Source: JANLVI01 sp031363915 (GTDB taxonomy: Bacteria; Vulcanimicrobiota; Vulcanimicrobiia; Vulcanimicrobiales; Vulcanimicrobiaceae). Taken from it: a stretch of 64,000 bases of DNA. Below, in pieces: positions 25,481-34,133 of the stretch. The DNA is taken from NCBI GenBank assembly GCA_031363915.1, contig JANLVI010000012.1:124001-188000 (forward strand). Direction: 5' to 3'. Numbering within the stretch: position 1 is the first letter of the stretch; the number at the start of each line of letters is the position of its first letter. A program made the translations under genes and the position numbers. A model generated the notes under the pieces. The model was given only the letters and a program-made list of their open reading frames with translations. It searched no databases and was not told the origin of the DNA.

Positions 25481-26679
25481 TAGCGCGCGGTTTTCGTCGC
25501 ATCGATAAGCGCCTGGACGCCCGGCAGTGTTTTGCCCTCGAGAAATTCGAGCGTCGCGCCGCCGCCCGTGCTCACGTGCGTCATGGCCTCGGCAAAGCCT
25601 AACTCTTGGGCGGCCGCCGCTGCATCACCGCCGCCGACGACGCTCGTCGCTCCGGCCCGGGTGGCATCGGCGATCGCTCGACCGATCGTGCGCGTGCCGC
25701 CTTGATATGGTGCCTTTTCATACACGCCCATCGGGCCGTTGAAAACGATGGTCTTCGCGGTGCGTAAGACGCCCGCGTAGCGCGCCGCGCTCTTCGGCCC
25801 GATATCGAGGATCATCCGCGAGCCGACATCCGCGATGTCGACGGTCGCCGCACTACCTTCGGCGTCGAACCCGTCGGCGACGACGGCATCGATCGGGAGG
25901 TGCAGCGTGACCTTGCGGGCCTTGGCAAGCGCGATGATCTTCGTTGCCGGATCGAGGTCTTTATCGCGCAGCGACGTGCCCACCTCGATGCCTTGCGCGG
26001 CGAGAAACGTATTGGCCATGCCGCCACCGATCACGAAGGCATCCACGCGATCCATCAAGTGCGTGAAGACGCCGACCTTATCGGCAACCTTCGAGCCGCC
26101 GATCGCGCACACGAACGGATGCGCGGGATGGTCGACGAGCGCGCCGAGCGCTTTAAGTTCGGCTTCCATCAGGAAGCCGGCCGCGGCCGGCAGGTCGGCG
26201 GCGACGCCCGCCGTCGATGCGTGCGCTCGATGCGCCGTTCCAAATGCGTCGTTTACGTAGAGATCGCCGCTCGCGGCGAGTTCGCGTGCGAAAAGTGGGT
26301 CGTTCGCTTCTTCCTCGGGGTGGAAGCGCACGTTTTCGAAGAGTACGATCTCACCCGGTGCAAGCGCCTTGCTCGCATCGATGCACGCCTCACCGACGCA
26401 GTCAGGGAGGAACCCCACTTTGAGGCCGAGCCGTTCGACCAGGCGCTGTGCGATCGGCGCGAGCGAGAGTGCCGGAACGACTTTGCCGTCGGGACGCCCG
26501 AGGTGCGCGAGGACGACGACGCGCGCGCCATTGTCGATGAGGTAACGCAGCGTCGGCAGCGCGGCGGTGATACGCGTTTCGTCCCCGACCGCGCCCTCTT
26601 TCATCGGCACGTTGAGGTCTTCACGCACGAGCACCCGTTTGCCGCGCACGTCGAAATCGCGCAGGGTGAGGAAGTTCAT
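25480..26679 (-). CDS. pgk: Phosphoglycerate kinase
   Basis: A 399-residue two-domain kinase transferring phosphate from 1,3-bisphosphoglycerate to ADP. The N-terminus has RVLVREDLNVPMKEG and VVLAHLGRPDGK, and the substrate-binding FHPEEEANDPLFARELA region replaces the common RFxxxExxN form conservatively. The C-terminal nucleotide site includes NGPMGVYEKAPYQGGT and VVGGGDAAAAA. It starts at ATG 26679, eight bases after the S9 peptidase stop. Confidence 0.97.
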   Translation of the reverse strand: MNFLTLRDFDVRGKRVLVREDLNVPMKEGAVGDETRITAALPTLRYLIDNGARVVVLAHLGRPDGKVVPALSLAPIAQRLVERLGLKVGFLPDCVGEACIDASKALAPGEIVLFENVRFHPEEEANDPLFARELAASGDLYVNDAFGTAHRAHASTAGVAADLPAAAGFLMEAELKALGALVDHPAHPFVCAIGGSKVADKVGVFTHLMDRVDAFVIGGGMANTFLAAQGIEVGTSLRDKDLDPATKIIALAKARKVTLHLPIDAVVADGFDAEGSAATVDIADVGSRMILDIGPKSAARYAGVLRTAKTIVFNGPMGVYEKAPYQGGTRTIGRAIADATRAGATSVVGGGDAAAAAQELGFAEAMTHVSTGGGATLEFLEGKTLPGVQALIDATKTAR

Positions 26680-26686
26680 CGTGTCC

Positions 26687-28678
26687 TTATTTGAGGGCGG
26701 TTGCGAAGTAGTCGACCCAACGACCGTAGAGATCGTCGACGTGGACCGGATCGTGCGGGAAGTGACCGGCGATCGGGTACGCGTACATCCGCACGGGTTT
26801 ATGCAGATCGCGCAATGCGTGGAAGAGTTCGTAGCCTTCGACGATCGGCACGCGCGCGTCGCCGACGTCGGAGAGAATCAGCAGCGGCGTCGTCACGTCT
26901 TTGGCAAACGTCAGCGGCGACTGCGCGAGATACTCGGCTTTGTTGTTGCCCACGAAGGGCGACCCGTGGAAGAGTTCGCGATCGGAATTGAGATCGTCGG
27001 CGACCGCGTAGTCGAGGATCCAGTCGTGCACGCCCGCGCCCGACAGGGCGGCACGCCAAACGTGGTAATGCGTGATCATCCAGCCGGTCATGATCCCGCC
27101 GTACGACCAGCCCGAAACGCCGATGCGCTTGGGATCGACGTTCACTTTTTTCTGTGCGGCCGCAAGCGCCGCCATGATGTCGCGGCCCGGACCGTCGGCC
27201 GCGTGATAGAGAATCGCGCGCTGGTATGCAAGCCCGAGGTTATCGCTGCCGCGATAGTTCGGTTGCAGCACGAACCAGCCGCGAGCGGCCATGAGTTGGC
27301 TGAGGGGATCGAACGTTTGCAACGATGCCGACGTCGGTCCGCCGTGAATGAGCACCATGAGCGGATAGGATTTGCCCGCGGTGTAGCCGGCGGGATACGT
27401 CAGCGTCGCGTCACCTTGCATGCCGTCGTCGGTCGCGAAGTCGAGCGCTTCGACGTCACCCAGTGCCAGCGCGGCCGTTGCGTCGTTGTAGTGCGTGAGC
27501 TGGCGCGGCGTCCCGCCGGGGGCGAGCACGTACACTTCGCTCGGGCGATTCGGGGTCGTGCCGCTAAAGACGATCGTGCCGTCTTTTGCGATCTCGCCGT
27601 CGAGCCGTGAGCCGACGCTGATGGTGCCGGTGTCGATTTTCTTTGGCGTGCCGTTTAGCGGCGCATCGACCAGCACGCGCTGCGTGCGATCGCTCGTTGC
27701 GAAAACGATGCCGCTCGAATCGGGGCGCCAAGCGAAGTCGCCGACCGGGCGATCGTACGCGTGCGAGACGGCGCTGCCGTTGCCGCCGCCGGGCGTCGTG
27801 ACGAATGCTTCGGTCAGGTTGACTTGGTTGTCGCCGTTCGAATAGGTGTACGCAACTTTCGTTCCGTCGGGGGAGTAGATGGGATCACGTTCGTGATTCG
27901 TGTGCGCGGAAATCGGAGCGAGCGCTCCGCTTGCGACATCGACCGTCTGCACGGTCGCGCCGTCCACGTCGTTGAGGATGGCGTTCGGCGCTTTGGTGAA
28001 TGCGATCTTCGAAGCGTCGGCCGACCACGAAATGTTCGAGGTCGCCTCGCCCGTCGCGACGCTCCACGTACCGCGGGTCAGGCGTTTACTCGCTCCACCG
28101 GCGGCATCGATCGTGTAGAGATGCGCGGGCCGCGCGGCGGCCTTCTGCAGATAGTCGTTGTTCGTGACGACGAAGGCGTCGCGATTTTTTTCCGGAAGTT
28201 TTTTCTTCGGCGCGGCGTCCGTTGCGACGAATGCAAACGCGTTGCCATCGGGACGCCAGGCATACTGATCGATGCCCTCGGCTTCACTCGTGACTTTGCG
28301 GGCTTCGCCGCCGCGCAGGTCGAGCACGAACAGCTGCGAGACGCCGCTCTCCGCGGCCAAGAACGCGATCCGGTCGCCGCTTGGCGACCAGGTCGGATCG
28401 CCGATGCCTTTGCGGTCGTACGTAAGCGGGCGCCGCGCGCCGGTCGCAATATCGATCAGCTCGATCTGCGTGTTGTTCTTGTTGGCTTTGAAATCCGTAT
28501 GCGAGACGGTAACGATCGCGCTCTTGCCGTCGGGCGAGAGTTTGGGCGAACCGACGCCGACGGTGTCGCGCAGAGCCGCCAGCGTGAGCGGGGAAGACGC
28601 AGCACGCGCGCCGTCATGCGGCGCGAGTGTGAGCGATGCGAGCAGGACGAGCGCGGGTAGCGCGCGGCGGACGATCAT
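26687..28678 (-). CDS. Secreted S9 family prolyl oligopeptidase-like peptidase
   Basis: A 663-residue exported serine peptidase of the acylaminoacyl-peptidase/DPP4 group. Residues 1-27 form a signal peptide ending ...GARAA. An eight-strand-type propeller built from WD40-like/TolB-like repeats (for example PKLSPDGKSAIVTV, DPTWSPSGDRIAFL) spans residues 30-400. The C-terminal hydrolase domain has the nucleophile GWSYGG, aspartate in DVGDARVP and histidine in IAGHFPHD. ATG 28678 overlaps the gapA stop as ATGA; open frame upstream is antisense-like. Its insertion between gapA and pgk, normally adjacent genes, is unusual. Confidence 0.93.
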   Translation of the reverse strand: MIVRRALPALVLLASLTLAPHDGARAASSPLTLAALRDTVGVGSPKLSPDGKSAIVTVSHTDFKANKNNTQIELIDIATGARRPLTYDRKGIGDPTWSPSGDRIAFLAAESGVSQLFVLDLRGGEARKVTSEAEGIDQYAWRPDGNAFAFVATDAAPKKKLPEKNRDAFVVTNNDYLQKAAARPAHLYTIDAAGGASKRLTRGTWSVATGEATSNISWSADASKIAFTKAPNAILNDVDGATVQTVDVASGALAPISAHTNHERDPIYSPDGTKVAYTYSNGDNQVNLTEAFVTTPGGGNGSAVSHAYDRPVGDFAWRPDSSGIVFATSDRTQRVLVDAPLNGTPKKIDTGTISVGSRLDGEIAKDGTIVFSGTTPNRPSEVYVLAPGGTPRQLTHYNDATAALALGDVEALDFATDDGMQGDATLTYPAGYTAGKSYPLMVLIHGGPTSASLQTFDPLSQLMAARGWFVLQPNYRGSDNLGLAYQRAILYHAADGPGRDIMAALAAAQKKVNVDPKRIGVSGWSYGGIMTGWMITHYHVWRAALSGAGVHDWILDYAVADDLNSDRELFHGSPFVGNNKAEYLAQSPLTFAKDVTTPLLILSDVGDARVPIVEGYELFHALRDLHKPVRMYAYPIAGHFPHDPVHVDDLYGRWVDYFATALK

Positions 28679-29688
28679 ACGCCCGCCGGCATCTTGGCGA
28701 GCACCATTGCGGTGACGTCGGCAAGTCGGCACGAATAGCCCCACTCGTTGTCGTACCACGCGCCGATCTGGATCAGATCGCCGTTGGCGTTGGTGAGATG
28801 CGCGTCGAGAATGGAGCTGGACGAGTTGCGTTTGAAATCGCCTGAGACCAGCTCTTCTTCGGTGTACGTCATGACGTGCTTCATCGAACCGTTCGCGGCT
28901 GCTTTGAGGATCGCGTTGAGTTCGTCTTTGGTCGTTTCTTTTTTCGTTTGCGCGACGAGATAGACCATCGAGACGGTCGGCGTCGGCACGCGCAAGGCGA
29001 AGCCGTCGAAGGTGCCTTCGATCTCGGGGATGGTCAGGTACAGCGCCTTGGCAGCGCCGGTCGAGGTCGGGATGATGTTCGTTGCGGCGTTGCGCGCGCG
29101 GCGCAGATCTTTGTGTGGCGCATCGAGAATGTTTTGGTCGTTCGTGTACGAGTGGATGGTGGACATAAAGCCCTTTTTCCATCCGAGCGCATCGACGATC
29201 GGCTTGACGGCCGTGGCAAGACAGTTGGTCGTGCACGACGCGTTCGAGATGATGTGGTGCTTGCCGGGATCGTAGTTCCGATCGTTCACGCCCAGAACCA
29301 GCGTGATATCCTCACCTTTGGCCGGTGCGGAGATGATGACTTTCTTCGCCCCGCCGCCGTCCATGTGGGCGCGCGCCTTTGCGGCGTCCGTAAAGAGGCC
29401 GGTCGATTCGATGACCACGTCGACGCCGAAGCTCGACCACGGGATTTTCGCCGGATCGCGTTCGGCGATCACGGCGATTTGCCGCCCGTCGATGGTGATG
29501 CCCTTGCCCTCGGCCCGCACGTCGCCGGGGAACGTCCCGTAGTTCGAGTCGTATTTGAAGAGATGCGCGCATTCGGCGGCACTCGTGAGGTCGTTTACCG
29601 CGGCGACTTCGAGCGAGGGGTGTCGCTCCATGAGTGCCTTCATATAATTGCGGCCGATCCGGCCGAATCCGTTGATGCCGATGCGCAC
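28675..29688 (-). CDS. gapA: Glyceraldehyde-3-phosphate dehydrogenase, type I
   Basis: A 337-residue phosphorylating GAPDH. The NAD(P) motif GINGFGRIGRNYMKA is at residues 4-18, the catalytic cysteine in SNASCTTNCLA near 150, the histidine in STIHSYTNDQ, and the phosphate site in NIIPTSTGAAKAL. Cofactor preference cannot be fixed from sequence inspection alone. GTG/ATG choice at 29688 gives the exact family N-terminus MRIGING. It follows whiA by 19 bases, an order also known in Actinobacteria (whiA-gap-pgk-tpiA). Confidence 0.96.
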   Translation of the reverse strand: MRIGINGFGRIGRNYMKALMERHPSLEVAAVNDLTSAAECAHLFKYDSNYGTFPGDVRAEGKGITIDGRQIAVIAERDPAKIPWSSFGVDVVIESTGLFTDAAKARAHMDGGGAKKVIISAPAKGEDITLVLGVNDRNYDPGKHHIISNASCTTNCLATAVKPIVDALGWKKGFMSTIHSYTNDQNILDAPHKDLRRARNAATNIIPTSTGAAKALYLTIPEIEGTFDGFALRVPTPTVSMVYLVAQTKKETTKDELNAILKAAANGSMKHVMTYTEEELVSGDFKRNSSSSILDAHLTNANGDLIQIGAWYDNEWGYSCRLADVTAMVLAKMPAGV

Positions 29689-29707
29689 GTGCGCTGTCCT
29701 CCAGACG

Positions 29708-30610
29708 CTAGGAAGTTTTTTCCGTTAGCCGAGCGATTGCGAGGCTCCCTTTTGTTTCGGGCTCGCGGAGCCGTTTGACCAGGCGCAGGAGTGCGGCGAT
29801 CCGACCGTTGATCGTCGCTTTGCCGACCGGCGGCTGCGCCCGGCGCCCGAGTTCCGCGAGCGTCTCGTCGGGGTAGGAGAGCCGCAGGTGCGCCGCTTCC
29901 CGCAGCGGCGGGGAGAGATTACGCAAACCGTAGGCATCCGCAAGATAGGTGATCGCGTCGCGCTGCGTCGCCGCGGCGCTGGCCGCGCGCACGACGTTGG
30001 CGGTTTCCGTATTAACCAAGCGATGGATGCGGTTCTTGGTCTCTTTCATCGCCCGCACGTCCTCGAGGTGCAGCACGGCGGAGTGAGCGCCGATCGCGAC
30101 GAGCGCGGCGACGATCGGATCGAGGCCTTTGAAGTAGACGACGATCCGGCCTTTGCGCGTCGCCCGCTTGGCGTCGAGCCCTTCGCGTGCAAAGAGCCCT
30201 TCCAGGCGCGCGGCGTGCTCGGCATCCGGAAGAACGAATTCTAGGTGGTAGCCGTGAGCGGGCGCGGCGAGAGACCCCGCGGCGAGGAAGGCCGCGCGCA
30301 GTTCCATCCGGCGGTCGCAGCGCGCGCGCGGTTTTGACGGGGGACCCTCGCCCGGGAGATCGATCTCGTAGTTGGTGGTGCGGTAGAGCCGCAGATCCGC
30401 GCCTTTGCGGATGCCGGAACCGCCATCGAGCAGCGTGCGAAAGAGCCGCGCGATGGCGAGACGCCGCGTACGAAAGACCGGGCCGATCGCGCTTCGCGTC
30501 GCACCGTAGTACGCCAGCCCCGCGCGCAGCGCGGCGCGACAATGATCGGCATCCGGCAGCGTGCGCGAAAGCGCGTCTTTGGCATCGGCGGAGAGGTTGG
30601 TGCGCGCCAC
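29708..30610 (-). CDS. whiA: DNA-binding protein WhiA
   Basis: A 300-residue protein with the WhiA architecture: a degenerate LAGLIDADG-homing-endonuclease-like domain in the first two thirds and a C-terminal helix-turn-helix. The conserved C-terminal region includes KETKNRIHRLVNTETANVVR and REAAHLRLSYPDETLAELG. In Actinobacteria WhiA controls sporulation septation; in Bacillota it influences division and chromosome segregation. GTG 30610 immediately follows the rqcP TAA stop. The gene order whiA-gapA is shared with Actinobacteria. Confidence 0.93.
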   Translation of the reverse strand: MARTNLSADAKDALSRTLPDADHCRAALRAGLAYYGATRSAIGPVFRTRRLAIARLFRTLLDGGSGIRKGADLRLYRTTNYEIDLPGEGPPSKPRARCDRRMELRAAFLAAGSLAAPAHGYHLEFVLPDAEHAARLEGLFAREGLDAKRATRKGRIVVYFKGLDPIVAALVAIGAHSAVLHLEDVRAMKETKNRIHRLVNTETANVVRAASAAATQRDAITYLADAYGLRNLSPPLREAAHLRLSYPDETLAELGRRAQPPVGKATINGRIAALLRLVKRLREPETKGSLAIARLTEKTS

Positions 30611-30886
30611 TTACATCCAGTCGATTGGGTCGTCTTTGCGTTCGTCGACGATCTCGTACATGTCGAGCGGTTTGAGCGACGGCAGCACGCGTTCGGGGAC
30701 GAGCTTCACGCGCACCGTTAAAAATTTCGCCCGGTAATGAATGACGAGCACGTCGTCGACCTTCACGTCGTAGCCGGGTTTGAGCGCGCGCTCGTTTTTG
30801 GTGACGCGGCCAGCCTCGATGCCGTCTTTTGCTTCTGCCCGGCGTTTGGAAAGGCGCGAGACTTTGAGAAACTTATCGAGTCTCAG
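30611..30886 (-). CDS. rqcP: RqcP/YabO-type S4-domain RNA-binding protein, apparent CTG start
   Basis: A 91-residue S4-domain protein: RLDKFLKVSRLSKRRAEAK followed by a Gly-Arg-Val turn, and an extended C-terminal strand region with DMYEIVDE. This matches RqcP (YabO), which stabilises tRNA on the 50S subunit during C-terminal alanine tailing in ribosome quality control. No ATG, GTG or TTG exists between an in-frame TAG upstream (about 30.95 kb) and the conserved RLDKF. CTG 30886 would place the initiator directly before RLDKF, exactly where relatives have Met, with GAGGT (30895-30891) four bases upstream. It overlaps the preceding gene by 14 bases and abuts whiA. Confidence 0.88.
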   Translation of the reverse strand: MRLDKFLKVSRLSKRRAEAKDGIEAGRVTKNERALKPGYDVKVDDVLVIHYRAKFLTVRVKLVPERVLPSLKPLDMYEIVDERKDDPIDWM

Positions 30887-31286
30887 CGCGACCTCGCTGC
30901 TGGGCTTTTGGTGTGACGCACGTGCCGCGTGCGCGCACGACGAGCACGGGTTCGCCTAGCACATCGGCAGCGCTCGGCGAGAGATCGGGGCGCGGTGAAA
31001 TGACTTTGTACGCCTCGAATTCCATCGTGCGTGACGTCGTTCCGAATTTCGTGATCCGACCGCGCGCCTCGATGTAGTCGCCCGCGTAAACGGGCGCTTT
31101 GAATTCGACGAGGTCGTACGCTGCGAAAAGCCCCTCATCGCCGTCGGCGCGGATCAAGAGCTCCGTTGCGACATCGCCGAAGAGTCCGAGAATGCGCGCG
31201 CCATCGACGAGATTTCCGCCGTAGTGCGCGTCGTGTGCGCTCATTCGCACGCGCAGCGTTACGCTGCTCGTTTCGCCTGTTGCCAC
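30873..31286 (-). CDS. kal: 3-aminobutyryl-CoA ammonia-lyase-like hotdog protein
   Basis: A hotdog-fold protein of about 125-137 residues. DAHYGGNLVDGARILGLFGD, DGDEGLFAAYDLVEF and APVYAGDYIEARG closely resemble Kal of lysine-fermenting Clostridia, which deaminates L-3-aminobutyryl-CoA to crotonyl-CoA. No other lysine-fermentation gene (kam, kdd, kce) is visible, so an alternative acyl-CoA lyase or hydrolase role is possible. The start is uncertain: GTG 31286 overlaps mazG by 28 bases, while GTG 31250 or ATG 31244 fit the family N-terminus better. Its end overlaps rqcP. Confidence 0.8.
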   Translation of the reverse strand: MATGETSSVTLRVRMSAHDAHYGGNLVDGARILGLFGDVATELLIRADGDEGLFAAYDLVEFKAPVYAGDYIEARGRITKFGTTSRTMEFEAYKVISPRPDLSPSAADVLGEPVLVVRARGTCVTPKAQQRGRAETR

Positions 31287-32449
31287 AAATCCTCGAGTTC
31301 ATCGAGCGAAAGATCGCGAAGTTTGCGGCCTTGCGAGAGCGCGAGCGTCTCCATGAAGCCGAAGCGGCGGTAGAACTTCTCATTGGCTTCGCGCAGCGCG
31401 CCTTCGGCATCGATGCCGAGTTGGCGCGAGAAATTGACGACCGAGAAGAGCACGTCGCCGAGTTCTTCGCGGATGTGCGCGTCTTCGGACGGCTTGCCTT
31501 TGGCGTTCGCGCGCGCTTCGGCAAGCTCGGCGAGCTCTTCATCGATCTTGTCGATCACCGCGCGCGCATCGGGCCAGTCGAATCCGACGCGCGAGGCTTT
31601 GTCCTGCATTTTTTGTGAGCGCTGCAGCGCACCGAGGGCCTTGGGTATTCCATCGAGTTTCGACTCGCGTTTGGCGGCCGACGCTTCCTTCGATTTGAGT
31701 TCTTCCCAGTTGGTCCAGACTTCGGCGACGCTGCCGGCGGCTTGGTCGCCGAAGACGTGCGGATGACGACGGATCATTTTGTTCGCAAGGCCGTCGATGA
31801 CGTCAGCGACGGAGAATTTTCCCGTCTCTGTAGCGAGCTGCGCGTGAAAGACGATCTGCAGCAAGAGATCGCCGAGCTCTTCGCAGAGTTCGGCTTCGCT
31901 ATTGTGTTCGATCGCTTCGGTCACTTCGTACGACTCTTCGAGCAGATACGGGATGAGCGAGCGGTGGGTCTGTTCGCGATCCCACGGACACGACCGGCGC
32001 AGCCGCGCCATCACTTCGACCAGATCGTCCCACGAGTGGTGAATCGATCCGGATGGCAGTGGGATTAAAGGCATCGTGATTGCGGCTTGTAACGTCGCGC
32101 GCGGCATGCCGGGAACGATTTCGACGGCGACGCCGCGCCGTTCGAGCGCACGTAAGAGTTGCGGGAGACCCGGAAAATCAGAGAGCGGATTCCCAAGCAC
32201 GGCAAGACCCAAATCAAGATCGTCGACGAGCTCGACGAAATGATCGATCACTTCGCTCGAGCCGCGGATGAAGAGCTGCGGATCGGTGACCCGGTCGCGG
32301 ACGAGCGCCACGCCCTGCGTCTCCAAAAAGAGCGTCAATTCCGGCGGAGTCAACACGGTGACTGCGCGGCCGACGGCGCGTAGCGATTCGAGGCTTCCCA
32401 GGGTGAGGAGCCCAGGGTCTCCGGGCCCAAGGCCCACGATCCGGATCAT
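31259..32449 (-). CDS. mazG: YabN-type tetrapyrrole methylase-like/MazG pyrophosphohydrolase fusion
   Basis: A 396-residue fusion. Residues 1-140 form a tetrapyrrole-methylase-like domain (MIRIVGLGPGDPGLLTLGS, VEIVPGMPRATLQAA); residues 150-396 carry two MazG units with the metal-binding EExxE/ExxD patterns in LLEESYEVTEAIEH, EELGDLLLQIVFH and REELGDVLFSVVNF. MazG removes non-canonical or stress-related NTPs. The same fusion (YabN) lies beside mfd and yabO in Bacillota. It starts at ATG 32449 and heads the ten-gene minus-strand operon after a terminator. Confidence 0.93.
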   Translation of the reverse strand: MIRIVGLGPGDPGLLTLGSLESLRAVGRAVTVLTPPELTLFLETQGVALVRDRVTDPQLFIRGSSEVIDHFVELVDDLDLGLAVLGNPLSDFPGLPQLLRALERRGVAVEIVPGMPRATLQAAITMPLIPLPSGSIHHSWDDLVEVMARLRRSCPWDREQTHRSLIPYLLEESYEVTEAIEHNSEAELCEELGDLLLQIVFHAQLATETGKFSVADVIDGLANKMIRRHPHVFGDQAAGSVAEVWTNWEELKSKEASAAKRESKLDGIPKALGALQRSQKMQDKASRVGFDWPDARAVIDKIDEELAELAEARANAKGKPSEDAHIREELGDVLFSVVNFSRQLGIDAEGALREANEKFYRRFGFMETLALSQGRKLRDLSLDELEDLWQQAKRAA

Positions 32450-32493
32450 ATCGCCTAGAGATTCCGCCGCCCGGGGTGGGGCGACCTATGACA

Positions 32494-32521
32494 AAGCGCC
32501 GACGGCGAACCGTCGGCGCTT
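32494..32521 (-). terminator. Strong hairpin terminator with TTCG tetraloop
   Basis: A perfect 12-bp stem (AAGCGCCGACGG paired with CCGTCGGCGCTT) closes a tetraloop that reads TTCG on the minus strand, an exceptionally stable loop. It lies 20 bases beyond the PpiC gene stop and 45 bases before the mazG start. Only a short T-run (TTTGT) follows. It probably ends the mfd-DUF1003-ppiC transcript and separates it from the mazG operon. Confidence 0.75.
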
Positions 32522-32541
32522 GGAGGTGGCCGCGCCGGAGG

Positions 32542-33510
32542 TTACTTGGCGGGCGTTGCGGCCGGAGCGGCGGCCGGGGCCGATGCCGCGGGTGCCGATG
32601 CTACCGGGGCCGGGACGGCCGGCGGGAACGCGTCCTTGAGGCGGTCGTCGTAGACTTCGATCTTTGCCTTCGTGCGCAGACCCTGGAGAAACACCGGGAA
32701 CTGCTGGGCGTTTTGCTGCTGCTTCAGCTGATCGGAGATCGTGTCGTGCTGGTTCGCGAGCGTCGCCTTGATGGCGGCTTTCTTCTCTACGACCTGGATG
32801 ATGTGATAGCCGAACGGCGACTTCACGGGCGCCGTGATTTTGCCGATGGGCGATGAGAATGCGACATCCTGGAACGCCGGGACCATCTGGCCTTTGCCGA
32901 AGAAGCCGAGCTCGCCGCCCTTGGCTTTCGATGAGGGATCGGTCGAGTATTGGCTGGCAAGATCTTCGAACTTGGCGCCGCCTTTGAGTTTTGCTTCGAC
33001 GTCGTTTGCCGTCTTGAGGTCGGCGACGAGAATGTGGCGCGCGCGGACTTGCCCGGGTTTATCGAGCGTTGCGTGGTTCTTATCGAAGTAGGCTTTGATG
33101 TCGGTATCCGAGACGTGAACGTCTTTGCTGACGGCCTTTTCGATCACGATCTGCTGGCGCAGGATCGTGCGCACGTCGGGTTCGGTGAGACCCTGCTGTT
33201 TGAGGATCTGATCGAACTGACCGGCGGGATACTTGCTCTTGATATCGTTCTCGCGCTTGTCGATCTCCGAATCCGCGACCGTGATCTTGTTGTCGGTCGC
33301 GTACTGATCCACGAGTGACTGCTGCACGAGTTGCGTGAGCGTCGACTTTCCGGCCGGGCCCGCTTCGAGCTTTTTGTCGAAGTCGGCTCTTGAGATTTTC
33401 TGTCCGTTCACCGCGGCGATATCGCCACCGCCCGAACCGCACGCGGCCAGACCAAGACATAGCGTCGCTGTCGCGAAGCCCGCGAGCGCGCGGTTACCAA
33501 TCGAAAACAT
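32542..33510 (-). CDS. PpiC/SurA-like peptidyl-prolyl isomerase lipoprotein
   Basis: A 322-residue exported lipoprotein foldase. Residues 1-23 are a signal peptide with lipobox LAAC (cysteine near 24). A SurA-N-like helical region follows, then one parvulin domain at about 150-250 (VRARHILVADLK, LGFFGKGQMVPAF, SPFGYHIIQV), and a low-complexity Ala/Pro tail after residue 295. It probably assists folding of periplasmic or outer-membrane proteins, like PrsA or SurA. It lies between DUF1003/mfd and mazG, like PrsA-type genes in mfd neighbourhoods of other bacteria, and would need the lgt and lspA products of this window. Confidence 0.92.
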   Translation of the reverse strand: MFSIGNRALAGFATATLCLGLAACGSGGGDIAAVNGQKISRADFDKKLEAGPAGKSTLTQLVQQSLVDQYATDNKITVADSEIDKRENDIKSKYPAGQFDQILKQQGLTEPDVRTILRQQIVIEKAVSKDVHVSDTDIKAYFDKNHATLDKPGQVRARHILVADLKTANDVEAKLKGGAKFEDLASQYSTDPSSKAKGGELGFFGKGQMVPAFQDVAFSSPIGKITAPVKSPFGYHIIQVVEKKAAIKATLANQHDTISDQLKQQQNAQQFPVFLQGLRTKAKIEVYDDRLKDAFPPAVPAPVASAPAASAPAAAPAATPAK

Positions 33511-33613
33511 GTCAACTCCAAGCCAAACTGCAACACAGCCGGCGGCGTAAAGAGCGGAACACGTGGGCTCCGCAAGCGTCCGAGTTTTCGGGCCGCACAG
33601 CGGTCATCCCCTC

Positions 33614-34078
33614 CTAGGGCTCGACCGGCGCGTTTCGTTCCATGGCCTCGACCACGGCCGTCGGGTCGGGCGATTTCTGCATTTCGACGGCCACCGGATC
33701 GTAGCGGTTTTCGATTGTGGGGTCGTCGCGCCGGAGCGCCTCGAGCAGTTCGATGAGCTTGGAGACCTTTTTTTCGGTGAGAAGGCTGATCTGTAGCGCC
33801 AGGCGGGCGCGTTGTTCGGAGAGCGCGCTCGCTCGATTCTGAGTCGTGAGGATCAGCATCGTCATCACCAAGGCACCGAGACCGATCGCGCCTTGCATCC
33901 AGAAGAACGGCGCGGGATCGGGCGGGTGCTTGAACGCAAGGTTGATGGCGACCCAGATCGCGACGAGTACCAGGAGGGCGTCGATTGCACGCGGCCGGCC
34001 GAGGTTCGCGGTGACGCGCTCGACGGCACGTTGCCGGGCCGAGAGGTCAGCCTCCGCGCGCTGTTCGATCTCGACCAT
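33614..34078 (-). CDS. DUF1003 family membrane protein
   Basis: A 154-residue protein with two transmembrane helices (AIDALLVLVAIWVAINLAF and a second at about GAIGLGALVMTMLILT) flanked by cytoplasmic helices, matching DUF1003. Members are small inner-membrane proteins of unknown function, sometimes called cyclic-nucleotide-linked or transporter-associated without proof. ATG 34078 is used because the open frame upstream is the mfd tail in another frame. It sits 55 bases after mfd and 103 bases before ppiC, probably on the same transcript. Confidence 0.8.
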   Translation of the reverse strand: MVEIEQRAEADLSARQRAVERVTANLGRPRAIDALLVLVAIWVAINLAFKHPPDPAPFFWMQGAIGLGALVMTMLILTTQNRASALSEQRARLALQISLLTEKKVSKLIELLEALRRDDPTIENRYDPVAVEMQKSPDPTAVVEAMERNAPVEP

Positions 34079-34133
34079 CGAGGAAACCGTTTCCGCGACG
34101 GAATCGGCGACGTTCTGCTCGGGGCCTTTGATG

